A DNA stretch of 64,000 bases. It comes from Primulina eburnea (taxonomy: Eukaryota; Streptophyta; Magnoliopsida; Lamiales; Gesneriaceae). Of this stretch, positions 35,677-48,148 are shown in pieces. Within the stretch, counting starts at the first letter, position 1. Each line of letters begins with the position of its first letter. The stretch covers positions 1,317,001-1,381,000 of the forward strand of contig NC_133109.1 of the NCBI RefSeq assembly GCF_022965805.1, in the 5' to 3' direction. The position numbers were made by a program, and so were the translations under genes. The notes under the pieces were generated by a model that saw nothing but the letters and a program-made list of their open reading frames with translations, was not told where the DNA came from and searched no databases.

Positions 35677-36399
35677 TATTGGCAGCCAACTTCCCCTATT
35701 TTCACCATTTTGTTAGCCTTCTAAATTTTTCTGCCATAATAATAATAATAATAATAATAATAAATGTCACACATGGGTCATGTATGTGGAAGCCTGGCTG
35801 CAAAATAAACATTTGTCTTACGAAATACTTGATATTATTACAGAAGTTCATTGTAAACATCGCAAGCTCTTTTAATTTTTTTTTTCCTTTTCAATGTGGG
35901 AATATAGGGACATCATAAGAAGTGTATATTTTATTCAATATATATAACTAAATAGTTGTTCTTATTAATTTTCCACCCTTTTATCTAAAGAAAGATTGCT
36001 TTTTCATAATTTTTTATTCTCAATTGTTTCTTACAACTTTGTAATAATATTTTTATGCTTATTTTCTTATTAGACCGATTCAAATCCTTTTTTTAATCAT
36101 ATCTACAGGGGGTTCTTCATGACTGGAGTGATACAAAATGTTTAAAAATACTGAAGAGATGCCATGAAGCACTTCCAAATAATGGAAAAATCATCGTTGT
36201 GGAGCGTATCCTTTCAGAGATCCCAGGAGAAGATTTTATATGTAATTTACATACTGACATGGTTATGCTAGCATACAGTCCTGGTGGGAAGGAGAGGACA
36301 GAAAATGAATTTCATGCATTGGCAAAGCAAGCAGGATTCAAAGAATCTCGAACAGTTTGTTCTGTTCTCCCACTCTCAGTCATGGAGTTTTATAAATAA
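34591..36399 (+). CDS. OMT3: COMT-type O-methyltransferase with altered pocket
   Basis: Exons are 34591-34994, 35073-35383, 35526-35590 and 36109-36399, giving 356 residues. All introns are GT-AG; the intron 1 donor is GTAAGT, so the reading frame runs on into an intron stop (TGG TAA). SAM loop LVDVGGGNG (199-207), His264, Glu292 and Glu322 are kept. Several positions that line the pocket in alfalfa COMT (recalled) have changed: Asn131 to Tyr126, Phe172 to Leu167, His183 to Tyr178 and Asn324 to Ser317. Tyr136 is Cys, and the Trp before LHDW is Gly261. No stop or frameshift is seen. It may be an active enzyme with a new substrate, or a copy under relaxed selection. Confidence 0.87.
35609..35671. 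repeat. (TA)n microsatellite in OMT3 intron 3
   Basis: A run of about 30 TA units lies at the conserved intron 3 position, followed by the TTGGCAGCCAAC block and an (AAT)n run near 35738. Confidence 0.85.
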
Positions 36400-37397
36400 A
36401 TATATAAAGAAATATTGAGTAGCTAAAGATAATTACCGTTTTACAATAAAACTTTATAGCTTTTCTCCTAAAGACAATTACCATTTTATAATAAAACTTT
36501 TGGCTTGCTATGACCCTTTTCTCTTTTACTCTTGTTAACATGCAAAAACTTAATGGATAAATAGTGAACGGTGTGTACACTGTGCTGGTGTTAAATAATG
36601 ATCAAGTTTAATGCTCCCGTTAAATTCATTATGTATTTTGAATCGCATGCATATCGACGATAAATTCAACTCGAAGAATAAATATTTAGCTTCACCTAAA
36701 GCCCGCCAATTGTTTATTTATGCAATATATGAAAACCAATATATATATATTTTCTAATAACAAAAATAATATAAACAAAAATTATGACTAATTTCAACTG
36801 CATATATATAAAACTTAAAATATGATTTAAGTTATTGCAATATTGCATAAAAGCGTCCACGATAAGTGGGCGTCTCTTCCTTAATTACACATATTAGGAT
36901 AATGTATTATTTCAAATTATTTAAAATCCAGGGTATTTGATTATTCTTAAACATAATTTAAATTTTCTAAACTAGCTAATATAATTAGATAAATACCAAT
37001 ATGAATATATATGTTAATCGCTTAACATTGTAATGTATGACAACATCATTACAAATATCATATGAAAATAGATAAATATCAATATGTACACATATATTTA
37101 ACTAGATAATGATATGATACAAACGAAAAATAAAATAATATATACATATAATGTATAATAAAAAATAATATACATATGAAATTGGTTTAATTAGTTAGGA
37201 TTTTTTCAGCAAAAATTTGAACCAAACTAATTTTTTGACTTGGTGAATTTTAAATCAATCTAAAATGTGGTCGATCAAATATCAAACCGATTTGGATTGG
37301 TTTGATTTCTACTTACCCCTACTTTAAACACAAACAATATTTTTAGTAAATGATATATATATGTGCGTTATGTAACATGTATGACATAATATTTTAA
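36400..37397. other. OMT3 downstream flank
   Basis: This stretch has no gene. It contains the duplicated AATAAA-bearing 3' segment (36424-36525), then sequence co-linear with 11340-11960 after OMT2. It stops at a B-family fragment. Confidence 0.6.
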
Positions 37398-37790
37398 CCA
37401 AGTGTGAAATTGCTAGCTCAAGTTAAAAGCTAAAACTCGAAATCAAACCAGTTGAAAATTTGGCGAGCTGTGGTGTTATGTTGATATCTCAGAGCTCGTG
37501 ACAAGCCGCCAAAATGACTGAATAAAAAAAATTAATTTTTCACAAGTAATATTTCACGATAGCTTAGCTAGTTCGGATGTAATTTAGACGAAATATTAGT
37601 CACAAAATCGAGCATACGTAAAAAACATCAATAAGATCAGTCTAACTATTTCTAATGTATTGGTCATATCTCTCATCTCGATTATGAAAATGGAACGATT
37701 CAATATGAGTTACAAATAAAAGAGAATGATCTAGAAATCATTTTCCCAAGTCAAAGTGTAAATCAGTTCGAAAGAATCAGATAATGATTT
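37398..37790 (+). mobile_element. Family B LTR fragment
   Basis: It matches 30680-31060 inside the B LTR (AAGTGTGAAATTGCTAGCTC and following blocks). It is truncated on the left against the OMT3 flank and on the right against C' LTR sequence. Confidence 0.6.
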
Positions 37791-38374
37791 ATCAGCATGT
37801 GCTGGCTATTTTAGTTTGGCTCTCGGAAACCTTCTACAGAGAAGATCAGTTTGTTTGTTATTAACAATCCAAAGATAGATGTAACTGTCTAATATTTAGA
37901 GCTTGTTATATCTATTTATAACTTAATCTGCAACGATAATCTTTTCAAAATACATTTATTTCCAAATGTAGATGTCATTGTTGCCATATCATTGTCCTTT
38001 TTGACATGTTCTAGTAGTGTGCCGAAATCTGACATTCTGTTAAGGTTTAGTGACTATTAGTAGGAAAAACTTTATCCGCTATTTCTGCTGGGCACGGATC
38101 CTTAATCACTGAATATAATGATTCTTTAGGGAATATATGGACTTAATCAACTAGATAGACTGTCAGCTGGGCTTCATCAGACGACCTTGAATTGGTTTGG
38201 CTATCAGCATCCTTCTAATGTTTCTCAGTCTGGTTTGTAATCAGTTAGGCTTCTTAAGAAACTTCGTCTCATGAAAGTTCAGTTTTACTCATTGAATTCA
38301 GTTCGGTCAGGTTATGTAATTATCTGTTGGATCAACAACTTTGTTCAATCATCAAAACTTAAAATATTCCAAAA
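37791..38374 (-). mobile_element. Family C' LTR, longer leftmost copy of the array
   Basis: Its right end (complement of TGTTGGAATATTTTAAG near 38374) matches the array LTRs. Its interior (about 37800-38230) holds sequence that the 449-bp array LTRs lack. It is therefore closer to full length, with its left end missing. Confidence 0.55.
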
Positions 38375-39673
38375 ATTTCCCCTTTTTTGGTGTTTGACAA
38401 AATTATACAAAAAATTACCAAATCCATTTATTTTGAACAGTGCAAACAACTGAATTATCTAACTGATTATATAGGCATTGTTTTTCATGTATAATCATCT
38501 AAACTGACCAGAGTATTTATCAGTAGGTTTCTTCTGTGCATCAGTAGATTTAGGCTGACTAGAACTAGTTGACTTCTTCTCTTCCCCCTTTTTTGTCAAC
38601 ACCAGATTGTGGATTTAGGTAGGCAAGAACAGAAGCTAACTGAGAACTGACGCTGTCAATCTTGTCATTAAAATTTTCTCGAGGTTCCTTTATCTTGATG
38701 TAGATTTGAATGTTATTGGCTTGAATTTGCCCACCAAGATGAGTAGAAGTGGCAGACTGGGCCTTTTTGAGCTGCTCCAGTCAAAAAAATTTGTGGATCA
38801 TGCATCTTGATAGATCTGACACTTCTTTGAGTACTTTATCTTTGAAAGATTCTAAGACTTCTTTAGTATTCAGATTTCTTCTTTTCAGAACTGTTACAGA
38901 GGAGGAAATGACAGCGAGACTTGAACTTTTCTGTTCCAGAGTTGTTTTCATTAGTTAAGTCCAAATCAGTATATGATGGCTCTATTCTTGGAATTTCTTT
39001 GGATGTAATAACTGTAAGTCAAAGAGCCTGACTGTTAGAAGGCCTCCTTGTTCGATCATAATTAGGACTCTTCATTCAGCTTGGCTGATAGTTACCTCAG
39101 CCTATTTCTCTATAGTCTGACTGGTTTGTTCTTCCGGTTTGATCATCTTGTTCAGTCTTAGCTATCTCAACTACTTCTTGTATAAATTTCTCGAACAAAA
39201 GCAGCTTCGTAAGATTCAATCATAAATATGTCCTGAAATATGATGACTTCTGCATTAGAGATCAGCTTGGTCAAGGGAGATGTGGAAAGTAAGTAGTTTG
39301 CTCAGTAAAAATTCATCTTATCATCATCTTGTTGTTTTGCAATGGATTGCCCAACTTCCTCAATTTTGACTAGAGTAATTTGCCTCAAAGGTGGAGAGGT
39401 GATATGATATGACTGATTGGGTAGTTTGGCTTCCTTGGAGTCAATGTCAATCGGCTTCTCAGAGACAAACTGAAATGAAGAACTACCCACTTTCTGTTCC
39501 TTGGAATCCACTGGCTCAAACAATTTTTGATCATTATCCTAGAATTTCACCTTCATCTGCAGGAAGACCATGCTCATATCTAGTTGATTTATTACACCTT
39601 TATCATCCAATGCGGTTAGGCATGAAGGATAATAATTGGATCGAAAATGAGGTTGCGGCCTACAATCGATTGT
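38375..39673 (-). pseudogene. C' array unit 1, ORF remnant
   Basis: Minus-strand frames (for example 39302-39523, starting MFEPVDSKEQ) correspond to the ORF of units 2-6 but are broken by stops and small indels. This is the most diverged complete unit, as expected for the edge of an array. Confidence 0.55.
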
Positions 39674-40121
39674 TGTTAGGATCGAAAATAAATTTTGAAG
39701 GGGTGGTGAATAAATTTATCTCAAAATAGTTCGGTTAGATTGGTAACACTAAAATTTGTTCTTTTCAATTAAGTTCTCAATAAGTCAAAGTGTGAACTAT
39801 GTGGAAGTTGACTTACTGAAATTGGTAGAACAAATGGCTTATCAAGAAAATCAGTTGGATTTTTCTGAAGAGTAGTAAGGTAGGTAGACTGAGAGTAAAT
39901 AAACACGATTTTGTTTCTGGAAGTTCGAAGATGACAAAACTCCTAAGTCACTCTTTCTTATGTTTTATCAACCCGGTTTCGTAATAAGTTAGGCTTCTTA
40001 AGAAACTTGATCTTCTTATGAAAGTTCACTTTTCCTCATTGAATTCAGTTCCGTTAGGTTATGTAATTATCTGTTGGATCGGCAACCTTGTTCAATCACC
40101 AAAACTTAAAATATTCCAACA

Positions 40122-41415
40122 ATTTCTTCTTTTTTGGTGTTTGACAAAATTATACCAAAAAATACCAAATCCATTTATTTTCAACAATGCAAACAACTGA
40201 ATTATCTTACTGATTATATCATTGTTTTTTATGTATCATCATCTAAACTGACCAGAGTATTTATCTGTATGTTTCTTCTATGCATCAGTAGATTTAGGCT
40301 GACTAGAACTAATTGACTTCTTCTCTTCCCCCTTTTTTGTCAACACCAGATTGTGGATTTAGGTAGGCAAGAACAGAAGCTAACTGAGAACTGACGCTGT
40401 CAATCTTGTCATTAAAATTTTCTTGAGGTTCCTTTATCTTGATGTAGATTTGAATGTTATTGGCTTGAATTTGCCCACCAAGATGAGTAGAAGTGGCAGA
40501 CTAGGCCTTTTTGAGCTGCTCCAGTCGAAAAAATTTGTGGATCATGCATCTTGATAGATCTGACACTTCTTTGAGTATTTTATCTTTGAAAGATTCTAAG
40601 ACTTCTTTAGTATTCAGATTTCTTCTTTTCAGAACTGTTACAGAGGAGGAAATGACAACGAGACTTGAACTTTTCTGATCCAGAGTTGTTTTCATTAGTT
40701 AAGTCCAAATCAGTAGATGATGTCTCTACTCTTGGAATTTCTTTGGATGTAATAACTGTAAGTCAAAGAGCCTTACTATTAGAAGTCCTGCTTGTTCGAT
40801 CATTAAGACTCTTCATTCAGCTTGGCTGATAGTTACCTCAGCCTATTTATCTATAGTCTGACTGATCTTTTCTTCCGGTTTTGATCATCTTGTTCAGTCA
40901 TAGCTATCTCAACTATTTCTTGTATAAATTTCTCGAAAAAAAGCATCTTCATAAGATTCAATCATAAGTATGTCCTCAAACATGATGAATTCTGCATTAG
41001 AGATCAGCTTGGTCAAGGGAGATGTGGAAAGTAAGTAGTTTGCTTAGTAAAAATTCATCTTCTCATCATCTTGTTGTTTTGCAATGGATTGCTCAACTTC
41101 CTCAATTTTTACTAGAGTAATCTGCCTCAAAGGTGGAGAGGTGATATGATATGATTGATTGGGCAGTTTGGCTTCCTTGTAGTCAATGTCAATCGGCTTT
41201 TCAGAGACATACTGAAATGAATAACTACCCATTCTCTGTTCCTTGGAATCCACTGGCTCAAACAATTTGTGATCATTCTCCTAGAATTTCACCTTCATCT
41301 GCAGGGAGACCATGCCCATATCTAGTTGATTTAGTACACCTATATCATCAAATGCAGTTAGGCATGAAGGATCATAATTGGATCGAAAATGAGGTTGCGG
41401 CCTACAATCGAGTGT
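40122..41415 (-). pseudogene. C' array unit 2, ORF remnant with nonsense change
   Basis: The C-terminal frame that is open for 128 residues in units 3 and 4 is cut after 64 here (40501-40695). A CAG codon (units 3 and 4) reads TAG in this unit at about 40501-40503 on the minus strand. The upstream 73-residue piece is at 41044-41265. Confidence 0.6.
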
Positions 41416-41864
41416 TGTTAGGATCGAAAATAAATTTTGAAGGGGTGGTGAATAAATTTATCTCAAAATATTTCGGTTAGATTTGTAACACTGAAATTTT
41501 GTTCTTTTCAATTAAGTTCTCAATAAGTCAAACTGTGAACTATGTGGAAGTTGACTTACTGAAATTGGTAGAACAAATGGCTTATCAAGAAAATCAGTTG
41601 GATTTTTCTGAAGAGTAGTAAGGTAGGTAGACTGAGAGTAAATAAACACGATGTTGTTTCTGGATGTTCGGAGATGTCAAAACTCCTAAGTCACTCTTTC
41701 TTATGTTTTATCAACCCGGTTTCGTAATAAGTTAGGCTTCTTAAGAAACTTGATCTTCTTATGAAAGTTCACTTTTCCTCATTGAATTCAGTTCCGTTAG
41801 GTTATGTAATTATCTGTTGGATCAGCAACCTTGTTCAATCACCAAAACTTAAAATATTCCAACA

Positions 41865-43159
41865 ATTTCTTCTTTTTTGGTGTTTGACAAAATTATACCA
41901 AAAAATACCAAATCCATTTATTTTCAACAATGCAAACAACTGAATTATCTTACTGATTATATATTCATTGTTTTTATGTATCATCATCTAAACTGACCAG
42001 AGTATTTATCTGTATGTTTCTTCTGTGCATCAGTAGATTTAGGCTGACTGGAACTAGTTGACTTCTTCTCTTCCCCCTTTTTTGTCAACACCAGATTGTG
42101 GATTTAGGTAGGCAAGAACAGAAGCTAACTGAGAACTGACGCTGTCAATCTTGTCATTAAAATTTTCTTGAGGTTCCTTTATCTTGATGTAGATTTGAAT
42201 GTTATTGGCTTGAATTTGCCCACCAAGATGAGTAGAAGTGGCAGACTGGGCCTTTTTGAGCTGCTCCAGTCGAAAAAATTTGTCGATCATGCATCTTGAT
42301 AGATCTGAAACTTCTTTGAGTATTTTATCTTTGAAAGATTCTAAGACTTCTTTAGTATTCAGATTTCTTCTTTTCAGAACTGTTACAGAGGAGGAAATGA
42401 CAACGAGACTTGAACTTTTCTGATCCAGAGTTGTTTTCATTAGTTAAGTCCAAATCAGTAGATGATGTCTCTATTCTTGGAATTTCTTTGGATGTAATAA
42501 CTGTAAGTCAAAGAGCCTTACTATTAGAAGTCCTGCTTGTTCGATCATTAAGACTCTTCATTCAGCTTGGCTGATAGTTACCTCAGCCTATTTATCTATA
42601 GTCTGACTGATCTTTTCTTCCGGTTTTGATCATCTTGTTCAGTCATAGCTATCTCAACTATTTCTTGTATAAATTTCTCGAAAAAAAGCATCTTCATAAG
42701 ATTCAATCATAAGTATGTCCTCAAACATGATGAATTCTGCATTAGAGATCATCTTGGTCAAGGGAGATGTGGAAATAAGTAGTTTGCTTAGTAAAAATTC
42801 ATCTTCTCATCATCTTGTTGTTTTGCAATGGATTGCCCAACTTCCTCAATTTTTGCTAGAGTAATCTGCCTCAAATGTGGAGAGGTGATATGATATGACT
42901 GATTGGGCAGTTTGGCTTCCTTGTAGTCAATGTCAATCGGCTTCTCAGAGACATACTGAAATGAATAACTACCCATTCTCTGTTCCTTGGAATCCACTGG
43001 CTCAAACAATTTGTGATCATTCTCCTAGAATTTCACCTTCATCTGCAGGGAGACCATGCCCATATCTAGTTGATTTAGTGCACCTATATCATCAAATGCA
43101 GTTAGGCATGAAGGATCATAATTGGATCGAAAATGAGCTTGCGGCCTACAATCAAGTGT
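41865..43159 (-). pseudogene. C' array unit 3, partial ORF
   Basis: The minus-strand 128-residue frame 42054-42440 is identical in translation to unit 4. It contains an SLAS-like/SSQLASVLAYLN stretch near its C-terminus, as in related plant retroelement proteins that I recall. A second 73-residue piece is at 42788-43009. The two are in different frames or separated by stops, so no full ORF exists. Confidence 0.6.
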
Positions 43160-43608
43160 TGTTAGGATCGAAAATAAATTTTGAAGGGGTGGTGAATAAA
43201 TTTATCTCAAAATAGTTCGGTTAGATTTGTAACACTGAAATTTTGTTCTTTTCAATTAAGTTCTCAATAAGTCAAAGTGTGAACTATGTGGAAGTTGACT
43301 TACTGAAATTGGTAGAACAAATGGCTTATCAAGAAAATCAGTTGGATTTTTCTGAAGAGTAGTAAGGTAGGTAGACTGAGAGTAAATAAACACGATGTTG
43401 TTTCTGGATGTTCGGAGATGTCAAAACTCCTAAGTCACTCTTTCTTATGTTTTATCAACCCGGTTTCGTAATAAGTTAGGCTTCTTAAGAAACTTGATCT
43501 TCTTATGAAAGTTCACTTTTCCTCATTGAATTCAGTTCCGTTAGGTTATGAAATTATCTGTTGGATCAGCAACCTTGTTCAATCACCAAAACTTAAAATA
43601 TTCCAACA

Positions 43609-44905
43609 ATTTCTTCTTTTTTGGTGTTTGACAAAATTATACCAAAAAATACCAAATCCATTTATTTTCAACAATGCAAACAACTGAATTATCTTATTGA
43701 TTATATATTCATTGTTTTTTATGTATCATCATCTAAACTGACCAGAGTATTTATCTGTATGTTTCTTCTGTGCATCAGTAGATTTAGGCTGACTGGAACT
43801 AGTTGACTTCTTCTCTTCCCCCTTTTTTGTCAACACCAGATTGTGGATTTAGGTAGGCAAGAACAGAAGCTAACTGAGAACTGACGCTGTCAATCTTGTC
43901 ATTAAAATTTTCTTGAGGTTCCTTTATCTTGATGTAGATTTGAATGTTATTGGCTTGAATTTGCCCACCAAGATGAGTAGAAGTGGCAGACTGGGCCTTT
44001 TTGAGCTGCTCCAGTCGAAAAAATTTGTCGATCATGCATCTTGATAGATCTGACACTTCTTTGAGTATTTTATCTTTGAAAGATTCTAAGACTTCTTTAG
44101 TATTCAGATTTCTTCTTTTCAGAACTGTTACAGAGGAGGAAATGACAACGAGACTTGAACTTTTCTGATCCAGAGTTGTTTTCATTAGTTAAGTCCAAAT
44201 CAGTAGATGATGTCTCTATTCTTGGAATTTCTTTGGATGTAATAACTGTAAGTCAAAGAGCCTTACTATTAGAAGTCCTGCTTGTTCGATCATTAAGACT
44301 CTTCATTCAGCTTGGCTGATAGTTACCTCAGCCTATTTATCTATAGTCTGACTGATTTTTTCTTCCGGTTTTGATCATCTTGTTCAGTCATAGCTATCTC
44401 AACTATTTCTTGTATAAATTTCTCGAAAAAAAGCATCTTCATAAGATTCAATCATAAGTATGTCCTCAAACATGATGAATTCTGCATTAGAGATCAGCTT
44501 GGTCAAGGGAGATGTGGAAAGTAAGTAGTTTGCTTAGTAAAAATTCATCTTCTCATCATCTTGTTGTTTTGCAATGGATTGCCCAACTTCCTCAATTTTT
44601 ACTAGAGTAATCTGCCTCAAAGGTGGAGAGGTAATATGATATGACTGATTGGGCAGTTTGGCTTCCTTGTAGTCAATGTCAATCTGCTTCTCAGAGACAT
44701 ACTGAAATGAATAACTACCCATTCTCTGTTCCTTGGAATCCACTGGCTCAAACAATTTGTGATCATTCTCCTAGAATTTCACCTTCATCTGCAGGGAGAC
44801 CATGCCCATATCTAGTTGATTTAGTACACCTATATCATCAAATGCAGTTAGGCATGAAGGATCATAATTGGATCGAAAATGAGGTTGCGGCCTACAATCG
44901 AGTGT
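43609..44905 (-). pseudogene. C' array unit 4, partial ORF
   Basis: The frame 43799-44185 has the same 128-residue translation as unit 3, which implies very recent copying or gene conversion. The upstream piece is 44534-44755. Confidence 0.6.
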
Positions 44906-45354
44906 TGTTAGGATCGAAAATAAATTTTGAAGGGGTGGTGAATAAATTTATCTCAAAATAGTTCGGTTAGATTTGTAACACTGAAATTTTGTTCTTTTCA
45001 ATTAAGTTCTCAATAAGTCAAAGTGTGAACTATGTGGAAGTTGACTTACTGAAATTGGTAGAACAAATGGCTTATCAAGAAAATCAGTTGGAGTTTTCTG
45101 AAGAGTAGTAAGGTAGGTAGACTGAGAGTAAATAAACACGATGTTGTTTCTGGATGTTCGGAGATGTCAAAACTCCTAAGTCACTCTTTCTTATGTTTTA
45201 TCAATCCGGTTTCGTAATAAGTTAGGCTTCTTAAGAAACTTGATCTTCTTATGAAAGTTCACTTTTCCTCATTGAATTCAGTTCGGTTAGGTTATGTAAT
45301 TATCTGTTGGATCAGCAACCTTGTTCAATCACCAAAACTTAAAATATTCCAACA

Positions 45355-47698
45355 ATTTCTTCGTTTTTGGTGTTTGACAAAATTATACCAAAAAATAACA
45401 ACTCCATTTATTTTCAACAGTGCAAACAACTGAATTATCTTACTGATTAATAATCATAGTTTTTTATGTATCATCATCTAAACTGACCAGAGTATTTATC
45501 AGTAGGTTTCTTCTGTGCATCAGTAGATTTAGGCTGACTGGAACTAGTTGACTTCTTCTCTTCCCCTTTTTTTGTCAACACCAGATTGTGGATTTTGGTA
45601 TGCAAGAACAGAAGCTAACTGAGAACTGACGCCGTCAATCTTGTCATTAAAATTTTCTTGAGGCTCCTTTATCTTGATGTAGATTTGAATGTTATTGGCT
45701 TGAATTTGCCCACCAAGATGAGTAGAAGTGGCAGACTGGGCCTTTTTGAGCTGCTCCAGTCGAAAAAATTTGTCGATCATGCATCTTGATAGATCTGACA
45801 CTTCTTTGAGTATTTTATCTTTGAAAGATTCTAAGACTTCTTTAGTATTCAGATTTCTTCTTTTCAGAATTGTTACAGAGGAGGAGATGACGGCGAGACT
45901 TGAACTTTTCTGATCCAGAGTTGTTTTCATTAGTTAAGTCCAAATCAGTAGATGATGGCTCTATTCTTGGAATTTATTTGGATGTAATAACTGTCAGTCC
46001 AAGTGTCTGACTGTTAGAAGGCCTGCTTGTTCGATCATTAGGACTGTTCATTCAGTTTGGCTGATAGTTACCTCAGCCTATTCCTCTATAGTCTGACTGA
46101 TTTGTTCTTCCTGTTTTGATCATCTTGTTCAGTCATAGCTATCTCAACTACTTCTTTTATAAATTTCTCGAACAAAAGCAGATTCGTAAGACTCAATCAT
46201 AAGTACACTACAAGAAAATATTGAATATACAACACATTAAAGATAACGGTTTTACAAAAAAACCATTGTCTTTTACTCACTAAAACTGTTGTCTTTGCGC
46301 GTATTTTTAAGCAAAGACAACTAAAAACCGTTGCTTTTAACTTACTATTTAGGCCAAAGACAACGGTTTTGAAAACTGTTGTTTATGTGTTTGTTTTTTT
46401 GTATCAACGACAATGATTTTTGTAAAACTGTGGTGGATTAGCGAGTTTTTTTTACAAACAACAACAATTTTATAAAACCGTTGGGGATTATCGAGTTTTT
46501 TCGACAAACCACGACAGTTTTAGCGAACCATTGTTAATTAGAAACTATTTTATAAAACCGTCGCAATTTTTAAATATCGACGGTTTAAACAAAAATTGCC
46601 ACCAATAGCGACGATTAAACAAAAACCATCGTCATTTGCGACGATTATTTATTAAATTGTCGCTATTAGTGACGGTTTTTTCTTAACCGTCACAAAAGCC
46701 ACTGTCGATAATAGCGACGGTTTAATAAACAAACCGTGCTAATAGAAACTGTTTTACCAAAAACCGTCGCAAATTTTCTATAAATACCCGCGTTTTTGGT
46801 CCATTTTCCTCCACACCGTCCACATCTACGATAAATTTTTCTCTCTCATAGACGATTTTAGTTTCGATTTAAGGTAAATTTTTTCGCTTCAATTCTTGGT
46901 AAATTTTTAAGTATTAATTAAGATCATTAATACTATTAGCTTAGCCAGATTGCAAGTTTTTTTGGTAGATATATTTAATTATAAAAGTAATTTTTTTTTA
47001 TTATACATAAAACATTAATGACATATTATGTCTAAACCATCGCTAATTACGATGGCTTAGTAAAAAAACCGTCGCTAATTTTAGCGATCGTATGTTATGA
47101 ACCTTCGCTAATTAGCGACTATTTTTCAAAAACCTTCGCAATATGTTGTCGTTGAACGCACTTTCAACAACACTATCAATTACAACAGTTCTATGGCAGC
47201 TACGACAACGGATAATATCCGTTGTCTTTTTATGTTTTTTTTTTAGTTGTATGTCCTCAGATAAGATGACTTCTGCATTAGAGATCAGCTTGGTCAAGGG
47301 AGATGTGGAAAGTAAGTAGTTTGCTTAGTAAAAATTCAATTTTATCATCATCTTCTTGTTGTTTTGCAATGGATTGCACAACTTCCTCAACTTTGACTAG
47401 AGTAACCTTCCTCCAAGGTGGAGAGGTGATAGGATATGACTGATTGGGTAGTTTGGCTTCCTTGGAGTCAATGTCAATCGGCTTCTCATAGACATACTGA
47501 AATGAAGAACTACCCACTCTCTGTTCCTTGGAATCTACTGGCTCAAACAATTTGTGATCATTCTCCTAGAATTTCACCTTCATCTGCAGGGAGACCATGC
47601 CCAAATTTAATTGATTTATCAGCTATAGCATCAAATGTGGTTAGGCATGAAGGATCAAAATTGGATCGAAAATGAGGTTGCGGCCTACAATCGAGTGT
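45355..47698 (-). pseudogene. C' array unit 5, partial ORF split by a CACTA element
   Basis: The C-terminal 128-residue frame is 45544-45930, with a few substitutions against units 3 and 4. The MFEPVDSKEQ piece is at 47278-47550. Between them a 1043-bp CACTA-type element sits at 46206-47248. Removing it and one GTA copy leaves about 1.3 kb, the normal unit length. Confidence 0.6.
46206..47248. mobile_element. Non-autonomous CACTA (En/Spm-like) transposon
   Basis: It starts CACTACAAGAAAA at 46206, with a 3-bp target duplication GTA (46203-46205 and 47249-47251). The uninterrupted site AAGTATGTCCTCA is present in units 2-4. The right end read inward (AACTAAAAAAAAA) is a degenerate inverted partner. 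Many subterminal CGACGGTTT / GACAACGGTTTT-type motifs occur in both orientations. A TATAAATACCC box at about 46778 followed by a leader-like stretch may be what remains of the transposase promoter. No transposase ORF was found. Confidence 0.8.
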
Positions 47699-48148
47699 TG
47701 ATAGGATCCAAATAAATTTTGAAGGGGGGGGGGGGGTTGAATAAATTTATCTGAAAATAGTTCGGTTAGATTGGCAACACTGAAATTTTGTTCTTTTCAA
47801 TTAGGTTCTCAATAAGTCAAAGTGTGAACTATGTGGAAGTTGACTTACTGAAATTGGTTGAACAAATGACTTATCAAGAAAATCAGTTGGAATTTCTGAA
47901 GAGTAGTAAGGTAGATGGACTAAGATTAAATAAACACAAGGTTGTTTCTGGATGTTCAAAGATTTCAAAACTCATACGTCATACTTTCTTATGTTTTATC
48001 AGTCCAATTTTATAATCAGTTAGGCTTCTTAGAAAACTTCTTCTTATGAAAGTTCGGTTTTCCTCCTTGAATTCAGTTCAGTTAGATAATTAATTATCCA
48101 TTGGATAAGCAACTTTGTTCAATCACCAAAACTTAAAATATTCCAACA

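Larger units (their letters stand above)
38375..48148 (-). repeat. Tandem array of C' retroelement units, about 1.75 kb each
   Basis: Five near-identical minus-oriented LTRs of 448-450 bp lie at 39674-40121, 41416-41864, 43160-43608, 44906-45354 and 47699-48148. They alternate with truncated internal regions of about 1295 bp. Each LTR begins (minus) TGTTGGAATATTTTAAG after a purine tract (complement of TTTCTTCTTTTTTGG) and ends CGATCCTAACA. Every internal region is cut at the same place (near AGGCATGAAGGATCA) and joined to a short stretch of B-LTR sequence (GAGGTTGCGGCCTACAATCG) before the next LTR. The repeated unit is thus flank plus LTR plus partial internal, copied as a block. Unit 5 is lengthened by a CACTA element. 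Confidence 0.8.

Noticed and set aside
47112..47297. 61-residue minus ORF
   Set aside because: It crosses the CACTA/retroelement junction.
38375..48148. CRISPR-like or gene-cluster reading of the regular repeats
   Set aside because: The period is about 1.75 kb, units contain LTRs, purine tracts and broken ORFs, and the genome is a plant.
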